Assembly (NCBI GenBank): GCA_041390105.1 | Contig: JAWKQO010000002.1 | Coordinates: forward strand, 744,001-808,000 | Source: Gemmatimonadota bacterium | GTDB lineage: Bacteria; Gemmatimonadota; Gemmatimonadetes; Longimicrobiales; Gaopeijiaceae | Reading direction: 5' to 3' | DNA length: 64,000 bases | Part shown: piece after piece, positions 24,867-34,875 of the stretch | How the letters are laid out: the number at the start of each line of letters is the position of its first letter | Position numbering within the stretch: position 1 is the first letter of the stretch | The notes under the pieces: generated by a model | The model's database searches: none | Told to the model about the DNA's origin: nothing | What the model saw: the letters and a program-made list of their open reading frames with translations, nothing else | Made by a program: the position numbers and the translations under genes

Positions 24867-25298
24867 ATGGACAAGGCTACGCTGATCAAGAACCTGAACG
24901 AGGACCTCGCTGGCGAGTTGGGCGCCATCATCCAATACCTGACGTACGCGGCGAAGGCGACCGGTCCCTACCGACCACAGCTCGCCCAGTTCTATCTGAC
25001 CGAGGTCGCAGACGAGCAGTTGCACGCGCAGTACCTGGCCAACAAGATCGTCGCGCTCGGGGGAGAGCCGACCACGGTTCCGCGCGCGGTACCGCCAGCC
25101 AAGACCAATCGGGAGATGCTGGAGGCGGTGCTGGCTGCCGAGCGCCGCGCCGCCGCGGACTACACCGAACGCGCCCAGCAGGCGGAGGCGTACGGCGACA
25201 AGGGGTTGGCCGTCCAGCTCGAGGACATGGTCCGCGACGAGAGCGGGCACTCCGAGGAGACGGAGCGCATCCTGCGCGACTGGGTGACGACCGTCTGA
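24867..25298 (+). CDS. Cytoplasmic ferritin-like protein (bacterioferritin/Dps-like)
   Basis: A 143-residue four-helix protein without a signal peptide. Candidate metal ligands lie in LNEDLAGELGAIIQYLTY (Glu at residues 12 and 17), LTEVADEQLHAQYLANK (E-x-x-H type), AVLAAERRAAADYTER and VRDESGHSEETERIL. This E/ExxH pattern in two pairs of helices marks a diiron ferritin-like site for iron storage or peroxide-dependent iron oxidation. GGACGGAG precedes the ATG. It follows the ECF sigma gene by 35 bases and precedes a LuxR-type regulator by 13 bases, probably in one operon. Confidence 0.86.
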   Translation: MDKATLIKNLNEDLAGELGAIIQYLTYAAKATGPYRPQLAQFYLTEVADEQLHAQYLANKIVALGGEPTTVPRAVPPAKTNREMLEAVLAAERRAAADYTERAQQAEAYGDKGLAVQLEDMVRDESGHSEETERILRDWVTTV

Positions 25299-25311
25299 CG
25301 CAGCGTACCCC

Positions 25312-25866
25312 ATGCCTGCATCCGAGCCGGTGGCGCCGCCGCGCATCCAATTGATCCTGGCGGCCGCGTTCCTCGTCATCATGGTGGGGGGCGTCATCGA
25401 CCTGATCCTGGATCAACCGGACACCTTGCTCAGCGCCCACGTGCTGTTCGAGGTGCTCATGGTCGTTGTGAGCCTCGGCGCGGCCAGCTATCTGGCGAGG
25501 GGCTGGTTCCAGTCCTCACGGGAGGTGAGCGCCTTGGAAGGGGCGCTCGAGCGACACCGCGCGGAGCGGGACGTCTGGCGCGAAAAGGCCGCGCGTGCGC
25601 TCAGTGGGCTGGGGGAGGCCATCGGCGGCGAGTTCGATCGCTGGGGCCTCACCCCGGCCGAGCGGGAAACTGCGCTCATGCTCCTCAAGGGGCACAGCCA
25701 CAAACGTATTGCCAAGGTCACTGCCCGCAGCGAACGCACGGTGCGACAGCACGCGGTGGCGGTCTACCGCAAGTCCGGGCTCGGTGGGCGTGCGGAGTTG
25801 GCAGCCTTCTTCCTGGAAGACCTCGGGGTCCCTGGGGTCGAGGACTTGAGGGACACGACCGCCTGA
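25312..25866 (+). CDS. Membrane-anchored LuxR-type HTH regulator
   Basis: A 184-residue protein with two predicted membrane helices at the N terminus (IQLILAAAFLVIMVGGVIDL and VLFEVLMVVVSLGAASYL), a coiled-coil-like linker (SALEGALERHRAERDVWREK) and a C-terminal helix-turn-helix of the LuxR/GerE kind. The last contains GLTPAERETALMLLKGHSH, RIAKVTARSERTVRQHAV and VYRKSGLGGRAELAAFF. It has no receiver or ligand domain, so it may sense the membrane state or act with a partner. The 13-base gap from the ferritin-like gene suggests co-transcription. No ribosome site stands out at the ATG. Confidence 0.85.
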   Translation: MPASEPVAPPRIQLILAAAFLVIMVGGVIDLILDQPDTLLSAHVLFEVLMVVVSLGAASYLARGWFQSSREVSALEGALERHRAERDVWREKAARALSGLGEAIGGEFDRWGLTPAERETALMLLKGHSHKRIAKVTARSERTVRQHAVAVYRKSGLGGRAELAAFFLEDLGVPGVEDLRDTTA

Positions 25867-26065
25867 CCACGCGGCGTCACGTCGTCGCGGCTCCCCCCTT
25901 CGAAGTGGCCTGGCACTGTCCTGGACCCCTTCGTCACACCCGGCGTCCGCCTTGGTGGCCCGTTCCACTCTTCCCTTGCGTCTGTGCCTCCGAGCGGGCG
26001 CAGGGTGCGCCCCGCCCCGAACCTGACGCATGCTCGCCAGGGCATGCACTCGCTTGGAGGTCAGG

Positions 26066-29000
26066 GTGCGTGGTCGTCGCGGTCGTACGGTGCTTTGGCT
26101 GCTCGCCCTGGCCAGCGCGGGGAGCACGGAGGGGGCCGCCCAGGTCACCGCCACGCTGACGGGCGTCAACGTCCCGGCCACGCCCGGGACCTGGCCGCAA
26201 GCGAGCTCCTTCACGCTGGTCACCCTCAACACGGCCGGCGTCGACCTGACCGCCACGTTCGTGGGGCGGCTGATGTTCCGGGGACAGCAGGTGGGGTCCG
26301 TGCCCAGCGACCTGGACTTCATCCTGCCCGGTACGACCACGCACACTCATGCCACCCTGGCTCGTTGGAACGAGCTCGCCCTCACGGGTGCCGTTGCTGC
26401 GGCCGTGGCTGCCACGGGTCGCCTGCCCGCCGGCCCCTACGAATTCTGCATGGACCTGACCTGGACGATCCCGGGCGGTGGTCCCCGCACCTTCTCGACG
26501 CAGGCCTGCACGACGTTCGTGGTGCAGGGCCCTCAGGTCAGCGCTTCGTTGACGGCCGCGGGCGTGCCGCCGCAGGTATCGGAGTGGGCTACGCGTCCGG
26601 GGTTGTTCACGCTGATCACGTCCAGCAACGCCGGCTCGGCGTTGCCGGTCAACGTGTCCGGCCGCTTGCGCAAAGACGGGGCCCAGGTGGGCGTGGTCCC
26701 CAGCGACATCCAGCAGCTTCCCGCCGGCACTGCCACCTTCACCAGCCAACAGGTTGCGCGCTGGGGTGACCTGTCGCTGACCGGAGCGGTCGCGGCGGCG
26801 GTGGCAGCGACCGGGCGGCTGCCCGGCGGCGGGTACGAGCTCTGCCTGGACATCGCCAGCGCGGACTCCCCTGCCGCGTTCGCGAACGTCACCTCGTGCG
26901 CATCCTTCGTCATCCAGGTCGCCTCCGTGCAGGCTACGCTGGCGGTGGCCAACGTGCCGGCGGCGCCGGCCGCGTGGGCCACCACGCCGTCGGCGTTCAC
27001 ACTCGTGACCACCAGCAACGTCGGGGCCGCGGTCTCCGTGGGCGTGGGCGTGCGCCTGCGCAAGGACGGGCAGGACGTCGGCGTGGCGCCGAGCGACATA
27101 ACGTCGCTTCCCGATGGAGTGCGCACCTTCCAGAGCGGCGAAGTGGGGCGCTGGAGCGATCTGTCTCTCTCCGGTCCCGTCGCCGCGCAGGTGACCGCGA
27201 CCGGCCGCCTGCCGATCGGCAGCTACGAGCTGTGCGTGGACGTCGCCAGCACGACCTCCGTGCCGGTCTTCGCGCCAGTCACAGCCTGCGCGGCCTTCCA
27301 GGTCCAACTGAGCGGGTCCGTTACCGCGACCCTGGCGGCCCCCGTCGCCGTGCAGAACCCGAACGATTGGAGCCAGCTGCCCAGCTCGCTCCAGCTGATC
27401 GTCACCAATTCGACGGGGGGCGACGTGGACGCGCAGCTCGAGCTGCGCCTCAGCCGTGACGGCACCCCGGTGGGCAGTGTCCCCGGATCGATCAGCGTGC
27501 TGCCCGCCACAGCGGCCACCACCTGGACCGCGCCGCAGATCGCGGCCTGGCAGGAGATGGCCCTCTCCGCGGACGTGGCGGGTGTGCTCTCCGCGACCGG
27601 CCGTCTCCCGGACGGGAGCTACCGGCTCTGCGCTGCGTTCTCGTCGCTGTCGGTCTTCGGTGCGGCCTTGCCGGACATCGAGACCTGTGCGGCCTGGACC
27701 CTCTCGTTCCCCGCGCCACCGCGCCTGATCGCACCGGCGGACCAAACCGTCCTCACCATGCGGTTCCCCGTGCTGCAGTGGACGCCGGTGGTGGGGCAGG
27801 GCGCCACCGGAGTGGGCTATCAGGTGCGCGTGGTCGAGGTGCTCGAGGGGCAGAGCGCTGTGCAGGCTCTGGCCGCCAATCCGCCGCTGGTGGAGCAGGT
27901 CATGATGGGAGTCACCGCCCTGCTCTATCCTGTGGCGGCGCAGCCGCTGGAAGACGGCAAGCGCTACGCGTGGCGCGTACAGGCCGTGCGCAACGGACAG
28001 CCCTTCGGACTGAACAGCGGTCTGAGCGAGGTCTTCGGATTCGAGTTCGAGACCCCCGCAGTGACGCTCCGTGCCAGCGGCCCCGCCACCGGCGGCTCCC
28101 AACCCGACCCCGGACATCCGTCGCAGGTGTCCAAGTTCTACAACGCCTCCCTGCGCGGGCACCTCGACTACACCTTCGAGCCCGGTGATCTGCCGGCGCC
28201 CACGCGCATCCAGGTCAGTGCACCTGCGGCGCTGCCCAAGAAGTACGGACTCGGCCAGGCGCCACCCCCGTCCGAGGTGCCGGCGTCGAGCGCGCCCATC
28301 CTGGCCGAGCTGGCCAATCAGTTGGCACGCAACGAGCGGCATCCGCTCGCCGGTGTCCCCGTTCGACTGCGCGTGCGCTACCGCACCGCCACCCGCTATG
28401 TGGCCACCGGAGAGGTGTCGGTCGGAGCGGTGCGCTACGACGATGCCGATGCGATCGTCGCCTCCGGCGTCACCAACACCAACGGCGACTTCTTCTTCCT
28501 CTTCCACGACGACGACCCCACGGGCGTGCTGGCGGAAGGCAAGACGGTCCAGTTCGGCTACGGTGACCTGGCCTCTTTCGAGACCAACGCCACACTGGTC
28601 CGCTACTACACGCTGGAGGTCGGGGACCCCCACTACCTGAACCCGTCCGACGAGTTGGTGCTGGACGCGGACCGGACCGGTGACGCGGGCACGCTGGTCT
28701 CGCTGGTCCGCTCCTACCAGACCACCGTCAAGCTGATCCGACTGGGGAGCAACGGGCCACCGAGTGACCTGCGCGTGCAACTCCTGCGCGAGCGGCGGCC
28801 CACTGCCGTGCCGGCCGAAGAGGGAGTCGGGCCCACGCCGCGGCCGAGCTGGACGCCGTCCGGCGTCCTGGTGCAGTCGGGTAGCCGCGCCTCCTACGCC
28901 GTTCTGGGCGAAGCATCGAGCGCGAACCGTGGCGAGGTCACGTTCACGCGCCTGGTACGCAATGTGGGGCCCAACGACCACTACTACGTGCGCGTGTGGA

Positions 29001-32000
29001 GCGACCCCTCCATGCCGTACGCCTATAGGCCCATTCTGCAGCGCTACGCGCGGTCCTGGCCTCTGGTGATTGGCAGCTCCAAAGCCTACGACGACGCGTA
29101 CTTCAACGAGCAGTACCGCCTCCTGTCCGACACCCTCACCCTGGTGACCATCCCCGAGGCGCCCAGCTACGTAGGGACGATCCTGCGCGCGGGGACCACG
29201 ACACCCGTGGGAAAGGCCGCGGTGTTCCTGCGCCAGAACGGGCAGCACGTGCAGGCGCGCTTCCTGGCGGCGTCCGATTCGGGGCGCTTCGTGTTCAAAG
29301 ATCTGCGGCCCGGCTCGGGGTACGCGGTCGGGGTGTACGCGGCCGGCTTCCAGGCGGACACGTTCCCCGTACCGGCGATCGCGGACGGTCAGCGCGTCGA
29401 ACACACCCATCTCATGAAGCCGGACGGGCTCGTTCGCGGTCGGGTGGCGGACGAGACGGGTCAGCCCACCTTCGCGCGCGTGCGTGTGGACGACGGTGTG
29501 GAAGTGCAGACCCATGCGCTCTTCGGCGCCGCCTCTGGCGACACCCAGGCGCTCTACGTGCCGGGCCTGATCCAGGGCCCCGGCGGGTCCCCGTCGGCCC
29601 GTCAGATCGAAGCGGTCGAAACGGCTCTGGCGACCCTACCCGCATCGGCAGCACGGCGAGGGTTCCCTCCACAGCCCGCGGCGCAACTGCTCGTCGCTGA
29701 GCTCCCGGTCGTGAGCGGCTGGGAGTTCGAGCTACCCGCCAGCTCGGGTCAGCGCCGCCTGATCGTGGACGCCGGGCCCAAGTACTTCGTCGACACCCTT
29801 GCCATCACAGTCCCTGCCGGTGCGTCGGACCTCGGCGTGGTGACGGTGAAGCGGAGGCTCCACCGACTGCGCGTGCGCGTGCTGGATGCCGCAGCGTCGA
29901 CCCTGAACCGGGCCTGTGCCGGTACGCCGGTCGTGGGCGCCCGGCTCACGCTCGAAGTCGCGGGCGCGCCCTCCACCACGTCGGACCCGGAGGGATGGGC
30001 GGAATTCGCCTGGGAAGCGCCCGGCAACGACGTGGGTGTGCGCATCGAAGGGCCCGACGGCGGAGACTGGCTCTATCAGGTGCCCCAGTACTCGGTCCCG
30101 GCGGCGCGCGAGTTCGCCGAACGCTGCGCCTATCTGAAGCGCGGGGCCCGCATCGAGGGCACCGTCTGGGCGGACAGCGCCGAGAGCGCGCCCGTTCCCG
30201 GGGCGCGGGTCTTCGTGGTCGGATCCGGCCCGAGCTTCGACGTGTTGCAGGACACCACCGACGCCAGCGGACGCTTCCAGATCCGTGGCGTTCCCTCGGG
30301 CGGCGTGCTGGTGCGCGCGGGCAAGGCCGGCTCCCAACTCATCGGCGACTCCGTCGTGGTGGCCACCGAGTCAGGTAAGGCCGCGGCCGCCGATTTCCAC
30401 CTCACAGCGTATGCCGGAATCGACCTGAGCACTTTGCTGGGCTTCCCACTGGAGGTCCATACGCTGGTTCCGGCGTCGAACGGCGTGCGCATCTCGGGCG
30501 CTCTGCTGGCGTCGGGCAGCGACCCGGTCTTCGCGAGCGAAGACGCGCACATCGCACTGCCCTTCGACTCCGTGCTGGTGCGGAGCTCAGCCGCCGGTGG
30601 CTCCACTCCCGTCGCTGGGCGCGTGCTCCTGTCGCGGGCCGCCTTGGATCTTCGCTTGTACGGTGACGCCGACTTCCTGGCCCGGCAGGCGCGTGCGGGG
30701 GGGCTGCTGGTGCGGGACCGTGGCGATGGAGTCGGTGCCCTGGAAGGCGCGGTCGAACTTCTCCCGACCTCCTTCAGCGCGGTCAGCGATGCCGAGTTGC
30801 GCTTCGTTGACGCGCAGGGCCAGCCCGTGCCTGTGCATCTGCTGCGGGGCGATGCCACCGGGGCCCAGGCGGCTACGCTGCAGACACTCACGGCAGGCGG
30901 CCAGGGTGCCGGTGGCGAGGCGGAGTTCCGCGTCGGCCGCTCGGATGGCGGTGCACTGCCACTGCGTCTGTTCGGGTTCACGGCGGATACGGATCCCACC
31001 GCCAGCTCGCTTCGAAACGATGGGGCGCGACTGACGACGACCGTCCACACGCAGATCCCGGGTGCCGGCGATCTCGCGCTACGCCTGCCGTCCCTTCGTG
31101 TGGTGCCGGGCCCTGGGAACGGTGTGGTCTATCCCCTTACGGGAGAGCAGACGGTCGAGATGGCCCTGCAAGGTTGGCGACTTCAGGCCGACGCCTGGTC
31201 GGTGAGCTCCGGCAAGCTCCTCCTGGCCAAAGGGGCCGTGGTGGCGCCCTTGGTCCCGGGGCAGGCGTCCAGCGTGACCACGTTCCCGTTCCTCGGCATG
31301 GGCGTCACGCCCACGACGCTGCAGGGCGGCACATTCGGCCGAGGGCCGGTGCTGCTCTCTGGCATCGTCCCGTTGGGCTTCGCCGAGAATCTGAGCTTCG
31401 GGCGCGAGAGCGTGCAGGGCCCGTGGACGTTGCTCGGGGAGGGTGGAGTGGTGGCGGGGCTCCCGGGCTTTGGGGCGGAGGGCAAGCTCACGCTGAACGC
31501 GAGCGTGTTCCGTTCGAGCGGAACGCACTCGCTCTCCTTGGACAGCGATCAGACGGTGCGGTTGTTCGAGACTGCGGACTACACCGTGGGCGCCATGGGC
31601 TTCAACGAGGCCTCGGTGGGCTTCGCGGGTGGTCTCGACCTGAAGGTGCCGGCGCTGTCTGCGGCAGGGGCGGACGTCTACTACACCTTGGAACAAGGGG
31701 AACCCGTCTTCCACCTGACGCCCGTCGACTTCGAGCCGGCGGACGTCAGCGGTGCCAAGCTGCGCCTGACCAAGGGCACGCTCGCGCCCGACGGCTTCCG
31801 CGCCGAGGCCCAGGTCTACGTGCCGGGCAAGTTCTCCGTGAAGAGCGAGTTCCTGAGAGCGCCCCGGAGTGGAAGTGACCGCATCGAGGCCACGCCGGCT
31901 GCAGATGCCACGTTCGACGTCGGCGAGATCCGGGCTCGCGATCTGGGGGGCGGGGCGCGCGTCGAGAATGGGGCCTGGGTCGTCGATTGGACCGGAACGC

Positions 32001-32860
32001 TCGCGCTGGGCACGGAGTTGGAAGGGGATCTGTCGGTGAGCGTGCAGGGAGGCAACGTGCTCGCCGGCACCGGTGGGTTCGGCGTGCGTGGCGTCAGCAC
32101 GCCGCTGGGGGACGTTCAGTTGTTCATCAACTTCGAGGAGCAGCGCTACGAGGGCTCGCTCGAGTTCAGCGGTGCCATCGCGACCGGTCTATCCGCGCAG
32201 GGGACCGCGGAGCTGCAGTTCAGCGGTCGGCCAGGGGCGCGCTACTGGTATGTCTTCTCCGGGGCCAACTTCACGCTCAACTCGCCGCACGTGGAGGGCA
32301 CCGCCGCGTTCATCACTGGAGACGTGGTGCTCCCGCCCGCCCTGCTGCAGAAGGCCAGTGCCTACCTGACCAAGCCCATCCCCTCGTCGTTCCACGACAT
32401 CGACGGGTTCTATCTCAACGGCCGGGTCACCGTGCCCGTACCCATCTGCCCGTCCGGCAGCTTCGACATCGGTGTCGCCAAGGTCGCCGTGTGGTGTGAC
32501 GTCTGGGGCGACCTGCGCCTCGGCATGAACTGGCAGAATGCCACGACGCTCTTCGTGGGTAGCGCCACCGGAGCGGACGTGGGCGTATCGGCCAAGTTCG
32601 GTCTGGGCCTCTGCGTGAGCGTGTGGGGACAGGCGCTCTACGAGCTGGGTGCGCAGGGCTCCTACCGCTCGGACGGCGCCTGGTACGTGCAGGGCGGGAC
32701 CAGCCTCGATCTCAGGGGCGGCGCCAGCTACGGCGTGGGCGTCGACGACTTCTGCCTGGACAAATCCAAGTCGTTCACCATCGGCCTCGGTGCGGATGCC
32801 CAGCTCGGCTACAACTGGGATACCGACACCGGGTCGTACTTCCGGATCTACTACCGATGA
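26066..32860 (+). CDS. Giant exported repeat protein, TANFOR-like
   Basis: A protein of 2264 residues from GTG 26066, chosen because GGAGGT lies four bases upstream and a signal peptide begins at once (GRTVLWLLALASAG, cleavage near GAAQ). An ATG at 26030 is also in frame. Residues about 27-548 hold four tandem domains. A fibronectin-like domain follows, starting PRLIAPADQTVL with FPVLQWTP and ending DGKRYAWRVQAV. The layout (GRLPxGxYxLC, a Cys, then PAD and QWTP) matches TANFOR-domain proteins known from Bacteroidota. Several carboxypeptidase-regulatory-like beta domains follow (GTILRAGTTTPVGKAAVFL, VRGRVADETGQPTFARV, GARVFVVGSG). The last 600 residues are long beta-rich segments. It is presumably at the cell surface. 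It opens a four-gene overlapping operon. No enzyme motif is seen. Confidence 0.85.
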   Translation: MRGRRGRTVLWLLALASAGSTEGAAQVTATLTGVNVPATPGTWPQASSFTLVTLNTAGVDLTATFVGRLMFRGQQVGSVPSDLDFILPGTTTHTHATLARWNELALTGAVAAAVAATGRLPAGPYEFCMDLTWTIPGGGPRTFSTQACTTFVVQGPQVSASLTAAGVPPQVSEWATRPGLFTLITSSNAGSALPVNVSGRLRKDGAQVGVVPSDIQQLPAGTATFTSQQVARWGDLSLTGAVAAAVAATGRLPGGGYELCLDIASADSPAAFANVTSCASFVIQVASVQATLAVANVPAAPAAWATTPSAFTLVTTSNVGAAVSVGVGVRLRKDGQDVGVAPSDITSLPDGVRTFQSGEVGRWSDLSLSGPVAAQVTATGRLPIGSYELCVDVASTTSVPVFAPVTACAAFQVQLSGSVTATLAAPVAVQNPNDWSQLPSSLQLIVTNSTGGDVDAQLELRLSRDGTPVGSVPGSISVLPATAATTWTAPQIAAWQEMALSADVAGVLSATGRLPDGSYRLCAAFSSLSVFGAALPDIETCAAWTLSFPAPPRLIAPADQTVLTMRFPVLQWTPVVGQGATGVGYQVRVVEVLEGQSAVQALAANPPLVEQVMMGVTALLYPVAAQPLEDGKRYAWRVQAVRNGQPFGLNSGLSEVFGFEFETPAVTLRASGPATGGSQPDPGHPSQVSKFYNASLRGHLDYTFEPGDLPAPTRIQVSAPAALPKKYGLGQAPPPSEVPASSAPILAELANQLARNERHPLAGVPVRLRVRYRTATRYVATGEVSVGAVRYDDADAIVASGVTNTNGDFFFLFHDDDPTGVLAEGKTVQFGYGDLASFETNATLVRYYTLEVGDPHYLNPSDELVLDADRTGDAGTLVSLVRSYQTTVKLIRLGSNGPPSDLRVQLLRERRPTAVPAEEGVGPTPRPSWTPSGVLVQSGSRASYAVLGEASSANRGEVTFTRLVRNVGPNDHYYVRVWSDPSMPYAYRPILQRYARSWPLVIGSSKAYDDAYFNEQYRLLSDTLTLVTIPEAPSYVGTILRAGTTTPVGKAAVFLRQNGQHVQARFLAASDSGRFVFKDLRPGSGYAVGVYAAGFQADTFPVPAIADGQRVEHTHLMKPDGLVRGRVADETGQPTFARVRVDDGVEVQTHALFGAASGDTQALYVPGLIQGPGGSPSARQIEAVETALATLPASAARRGFPPQPAAQLLVAELPVVSGWEFELPASSGQRRLIVDAGPKYFVDTLAITVPAGASDLGVVTVKRRLHRLRVRVLDAAASTLNRACAGTPVVGARLTLEVAGAPSTTSDPEGWAEFAWEAPGNDVGVRIEGPDGGDWLYQVPQYSVPAAREFAERCAYLKRGARIEGTVWADSAESAPVPGARVFVVGSGPSFDVLQDTTDASGRFQIRGVPSGGVLVRAGKAGSQLIGDSVVVATESGKAAAADFHLTAYAGIDLSTLLGFPLEVHTLVPASNGVRISGALLASGSDPVFASEDAHIALPFDSVLVRSSAAGGSTPVAGRVLLSRAALDLRLYGDADFLARQARAGGLLVRDRGDGVGALEGAVELLPTSFSAVSDAELRFVDAQGQPVPVHLLRGDATGAQAATLQTLTAGGQGAGGEAEFRVGRSDGGALPLRLFGFTADTDPTASSLRNDGARLTTTVHTQIPGAGDLALRLPSLRVVPGPGNGVVYPLTGEQTVEMALQGWRLQADAWSVSSGKLLLAKGAVVAPLVPGQASSVTTFPFLGMGVTPTTLQGGTFGRGPVLLSGIVPLGFAENLSFGRESVQGPWTLLGEGGVVAGLPGFGAEGKLTLNASVFRSSGTHSLSLDSDQTVRLFETADYTVGAMGFNEASVGFAGGLDLKVPALSAAGADVYYTLEQGEPVFHLTPVDFEPADVSGAKLRLTKGTLAPDGFRAEAQVYVPGKFSVKSEFLRAPRSGSDRIEATPAADATFDVGEIRARDLGGGARVENGAWVVDWTGTLALGTELEGDLSVSVQGGNVLAGTGGFGVRGVSTPLGDVQLFINFEEQRYEGSLEFSGAIATGLSAQGTAELQFSGRPGARYWYVFSGANFTLNSPHVEGTAAFITGDVVLPPALLQKASAYLTKPIPSSFHDIDGFYLNGRVTVPVPICPSGSFDIGVAKVAVWCDVWGDLRLGMNWQNATTLFVGSATGADVGVSAKFGLGLCVSVWGQALYELGAQGSYRSDGAWYVQGGTSLDLRGGASYGVGVDDFCLDKSKSFTIGLGADAQLGYNWDTDTGSYFRIYYR
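26144..27709 (+). repeat. Four tandem domains of about 130 residues
   Basis: Four homologous copies start at about 26144, 26537, 26927 and 27320, that is every 130-131 residues. Each opens with a VxATL-type strand followed by a V/P-rich turn. Each then has LRxDGxxVGxxPSD-like and ALTG/SLSG-type segments, TGRLPxGxYxLC, and a second Cys about 20 residues later (ACTTF, SCASF, ACAAF, TCAAW). The Cys pair suggests one disulfide per domain. Copies 2 and 3 look closest to each other, and copy 4 is the most diverged. Confidence 0.85.
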
Positions 32861-34875
32861 GACGGATCGGCTGGCTTCTTCTGGGTGCGGCTCTGTGCGT
32901 GCCACGACCGGTGCGTGCGCAGAGCGCCGCGGATTCGCTGGCGTTCGCCGGACCTCGTGGGATCTACGTCTGGACTGGAGGCACGGCCGTGTCCACGGAG
33001 CATCCCGTGGACGGGATCGTCGCCCGCCGTATCGAGCGGCGCCGCGTCGGGGAGTCCACCTGGGTACAGGTGGCGGACGTGGCCGCGGTACCCACGGCCG
33101 AGACGTTCTTTTCGCTGCTCGCCGAGGATACACGCAGTCAGGTCCGGGACATCCTGGAACAGCCGGACGACGCCTCCGTCTGGGCGTTCATCGCGGCCAA
33201 CCCCACGGTGGATGCGCTGGCGGGCATCCTGGCGGATGACCGGATTCGACTGGCGTTGGGCTTCTACGGCCTGGACGCGGACGTACGGAGCGGTGAGCGC
33301 TACGAGTACCGCATCCGGGACGTGGACGCTTCGGGAACGCTCTCCAACGAACGCGTCACCACACCCGTGGGCTTCCCATCCGAAGTGACCTTTGCGCCGA
33401 TCGTGGGGCTGGGTGGGCAGGCGCGCGACTCGGTCGCGGTGTCGTACTGGCATCTGGAGCGAGGGCATACCGGCCGCTTCCTGGAGGTGTGGCGCCGAGA
33501 GGGGTTGGCCGGAGAGTACCAGATGATCGACTCCATCGGGGCGCTGATCCTGGTGGGTGATTCCCTGCGGGCGCGCTACGAGGATCACGCGGTGCGGCCC
33601 GAGGGCACCTACCAGTACTTCCTGGTGCCGCGCGACTTGTTCTTCAATCGCGGGCCGGCCTCGGACACGACGACGCTCTACGCGTCCGACGCGGCTGCCC
33701 TCACCGCCCCCACGGCCCTACGGGTCGAGTCCGTGGACACTGTGGGTTTGGTGGTCCGTTGGAGCTTCAGGGAGCGCGAGCGCATCCGCGCGTTTCGCGT
33801 CGAGCGCGCGCCGGCCCTGGAGGGCCCCTGGACCCACGTGGGGGAGGTGCCGCCTGGAGACTCGTCGTGGACGGATGTCTCCGCCGAGCCCGGCCGGGCA
33901 CACTACTACCGCCTTCGCGTGGTCGGCCCACGCGGAGAGATCGGACCACCGACGGCCACGACGTTCGGGCTGTCGCGTACGCTCACTCCGCCGACCGCAC
34001 CGTATGGGGTGCGGGCGACCGGCCGGGAGGGTGGTGGCGTCGAGATCGTCTGGTTCCGGAGCGCGGAGACCGACCTGCGCGGCTACGTCGTCGCTCGTGC
34101 CAGTGGAGGCATCGAGGCCGCCGCGGAAGTTCCGGCACTCACGACCGTAAGCGACGTGCTGGGGCCCGACGACACCGTGTTCGTCGATTCGGTCTCGGTC
34201 TTCGACGCGGGGCGCGCGTATACGTACCTGGTGCGGGCCATCAGCGTGAGCGAGGTGCCCGGCGAGTGGGGCCTCTCCGACCCGGTGGTGGGGCGGGCGG
34301 TTGGGCCGCCGGGTGCGCCTACCGCTCTCGACGCGTGGGTGGACGGTGACAGCGTCGAGCTCGGGTGGAACGCACCGGTGCCACGGATGCCCGGGGTGCG
34401 CTACCGCGTGTACCGACGGGTAGCCGCGGTCCGCGACACGACCTGGGTGGACGTAACGGGCGATACGCTCGCTCTGAACGCCAACCGCTTCCGCGATCGC
34501 GGGCTCGATCCGGGCCGACTGTACGAGTATTCCGTACGGGCCGAGTGGCTGGGGGCCGGTGCCGGTCCCTACGCGCTGCCCCTGCGCGTCGAGGTTCCGC
34601 GGGCGCTCCCCGTCCCACCCGGCAACCTACGCGCCTCGCGCGGCGGAGACGGGATCGTGCTGGAATGGGACCCTGTCGACGGTCCGCCCGCGGTCGTGCG
34701 CGTACATCGCTCGGCCGGAGCGGGTCGGTCCGAAGTCGTCGGGGAGGTGCCTCTGGAGGCGCTCACCTGGACCGATGCCCGTGCGCGTGCCGGAGTGCGG
34801 TACTTCTACTTTGTCACGGTCGTGCGGGGCGACGTCGAGGGGCCGGCTTCGGCGGCAGTGAGCGGGCGGCGATGA
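32857..34875 (+). CDS. Exported fibronectin type III-like protein
   Basis: A 672-residue protein with a signal peptide (RRIGWLLLGAALCVPRPVRAQ). Its start is an ATGA overlap with the giant protein. The first 250 residues describe an unknown domain (GIYVWTGGTAVSTEH and DEDT-like segments). At least three or four fibronectin type III-like units of about 95 residues follow, each with a PTALRVESV/PxxLxA opening and a YxYxVRA-type closing strand (for example AYTYLVRAISVSEVPG, LYEYSVRAEWLG and RYFYFVTVVRG). No catalytic motif is seen. It is probably a periplasmic or surface scaffold working with its operon partners. Confidence 0.82.
   Translation: MRRIGWLLLGAALCVPRPVRAQSAADSLAFAGPRGIYVWTGGTAVSTEHPVDGIVARRIERRRVGESTWVQVADVAAVPTAETFFSLLAEDTRSQVRDILEQPDDASVWAFIAANPTVDALAGILADDRIRLALGFYGLDADVRSGERYEYRIRDVDASGTLSNERVTTPVGFPSEVTFAPIVGLGGQARDSVAVSYWHLERGHTGRFLEVWRREGLAGEYQMIDSIGALILVGDSLRARYEDHAVRPEGTYQYFLVPRDLFFNRGPASDTTTLYASDAAALTAPTALRVESVDTVGLVVRWSFRERERIRAFRVERAPALEGPWTHVGEVPPGDSSWTDVSAEPGRAHYYRLRVVGPRGEIGPPTATTFGLSRTLTPPTAPYGVRATGREGGGVEIVWFRSAETDLRGYVVARASGGIEAAAEVPALTTVSDVLGPDDTVFVDSVSVFDAGRAYTYLVRAISVSEVPGEWGLSDPVVGRAVGPPGAPTALDAWVDGDSVELGWNAPVPRMPGVRYRVYRRVAAVRDTTWVDVTGDTLALNANRFRDRGLDPGRLYEYSVRAEWLGAGAGPYALPLRVEVPRALPVPPGNLRASRGGDGIVLEWDPVDGPPAVVRVHRSAGAGRSEVVGEVPLEALTWTDARARAGVRYFYFVTVVRGDVEGPASAAVSGRR

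Noticed and set aside
25934..29515. 1193-residue open frame on the minus strand
   Set aside because: It is antisense to the giant repeat protein. Its composition is His, Gly, Arg and Gln rich without domain signals, typical of a GC-rich shadow frame.
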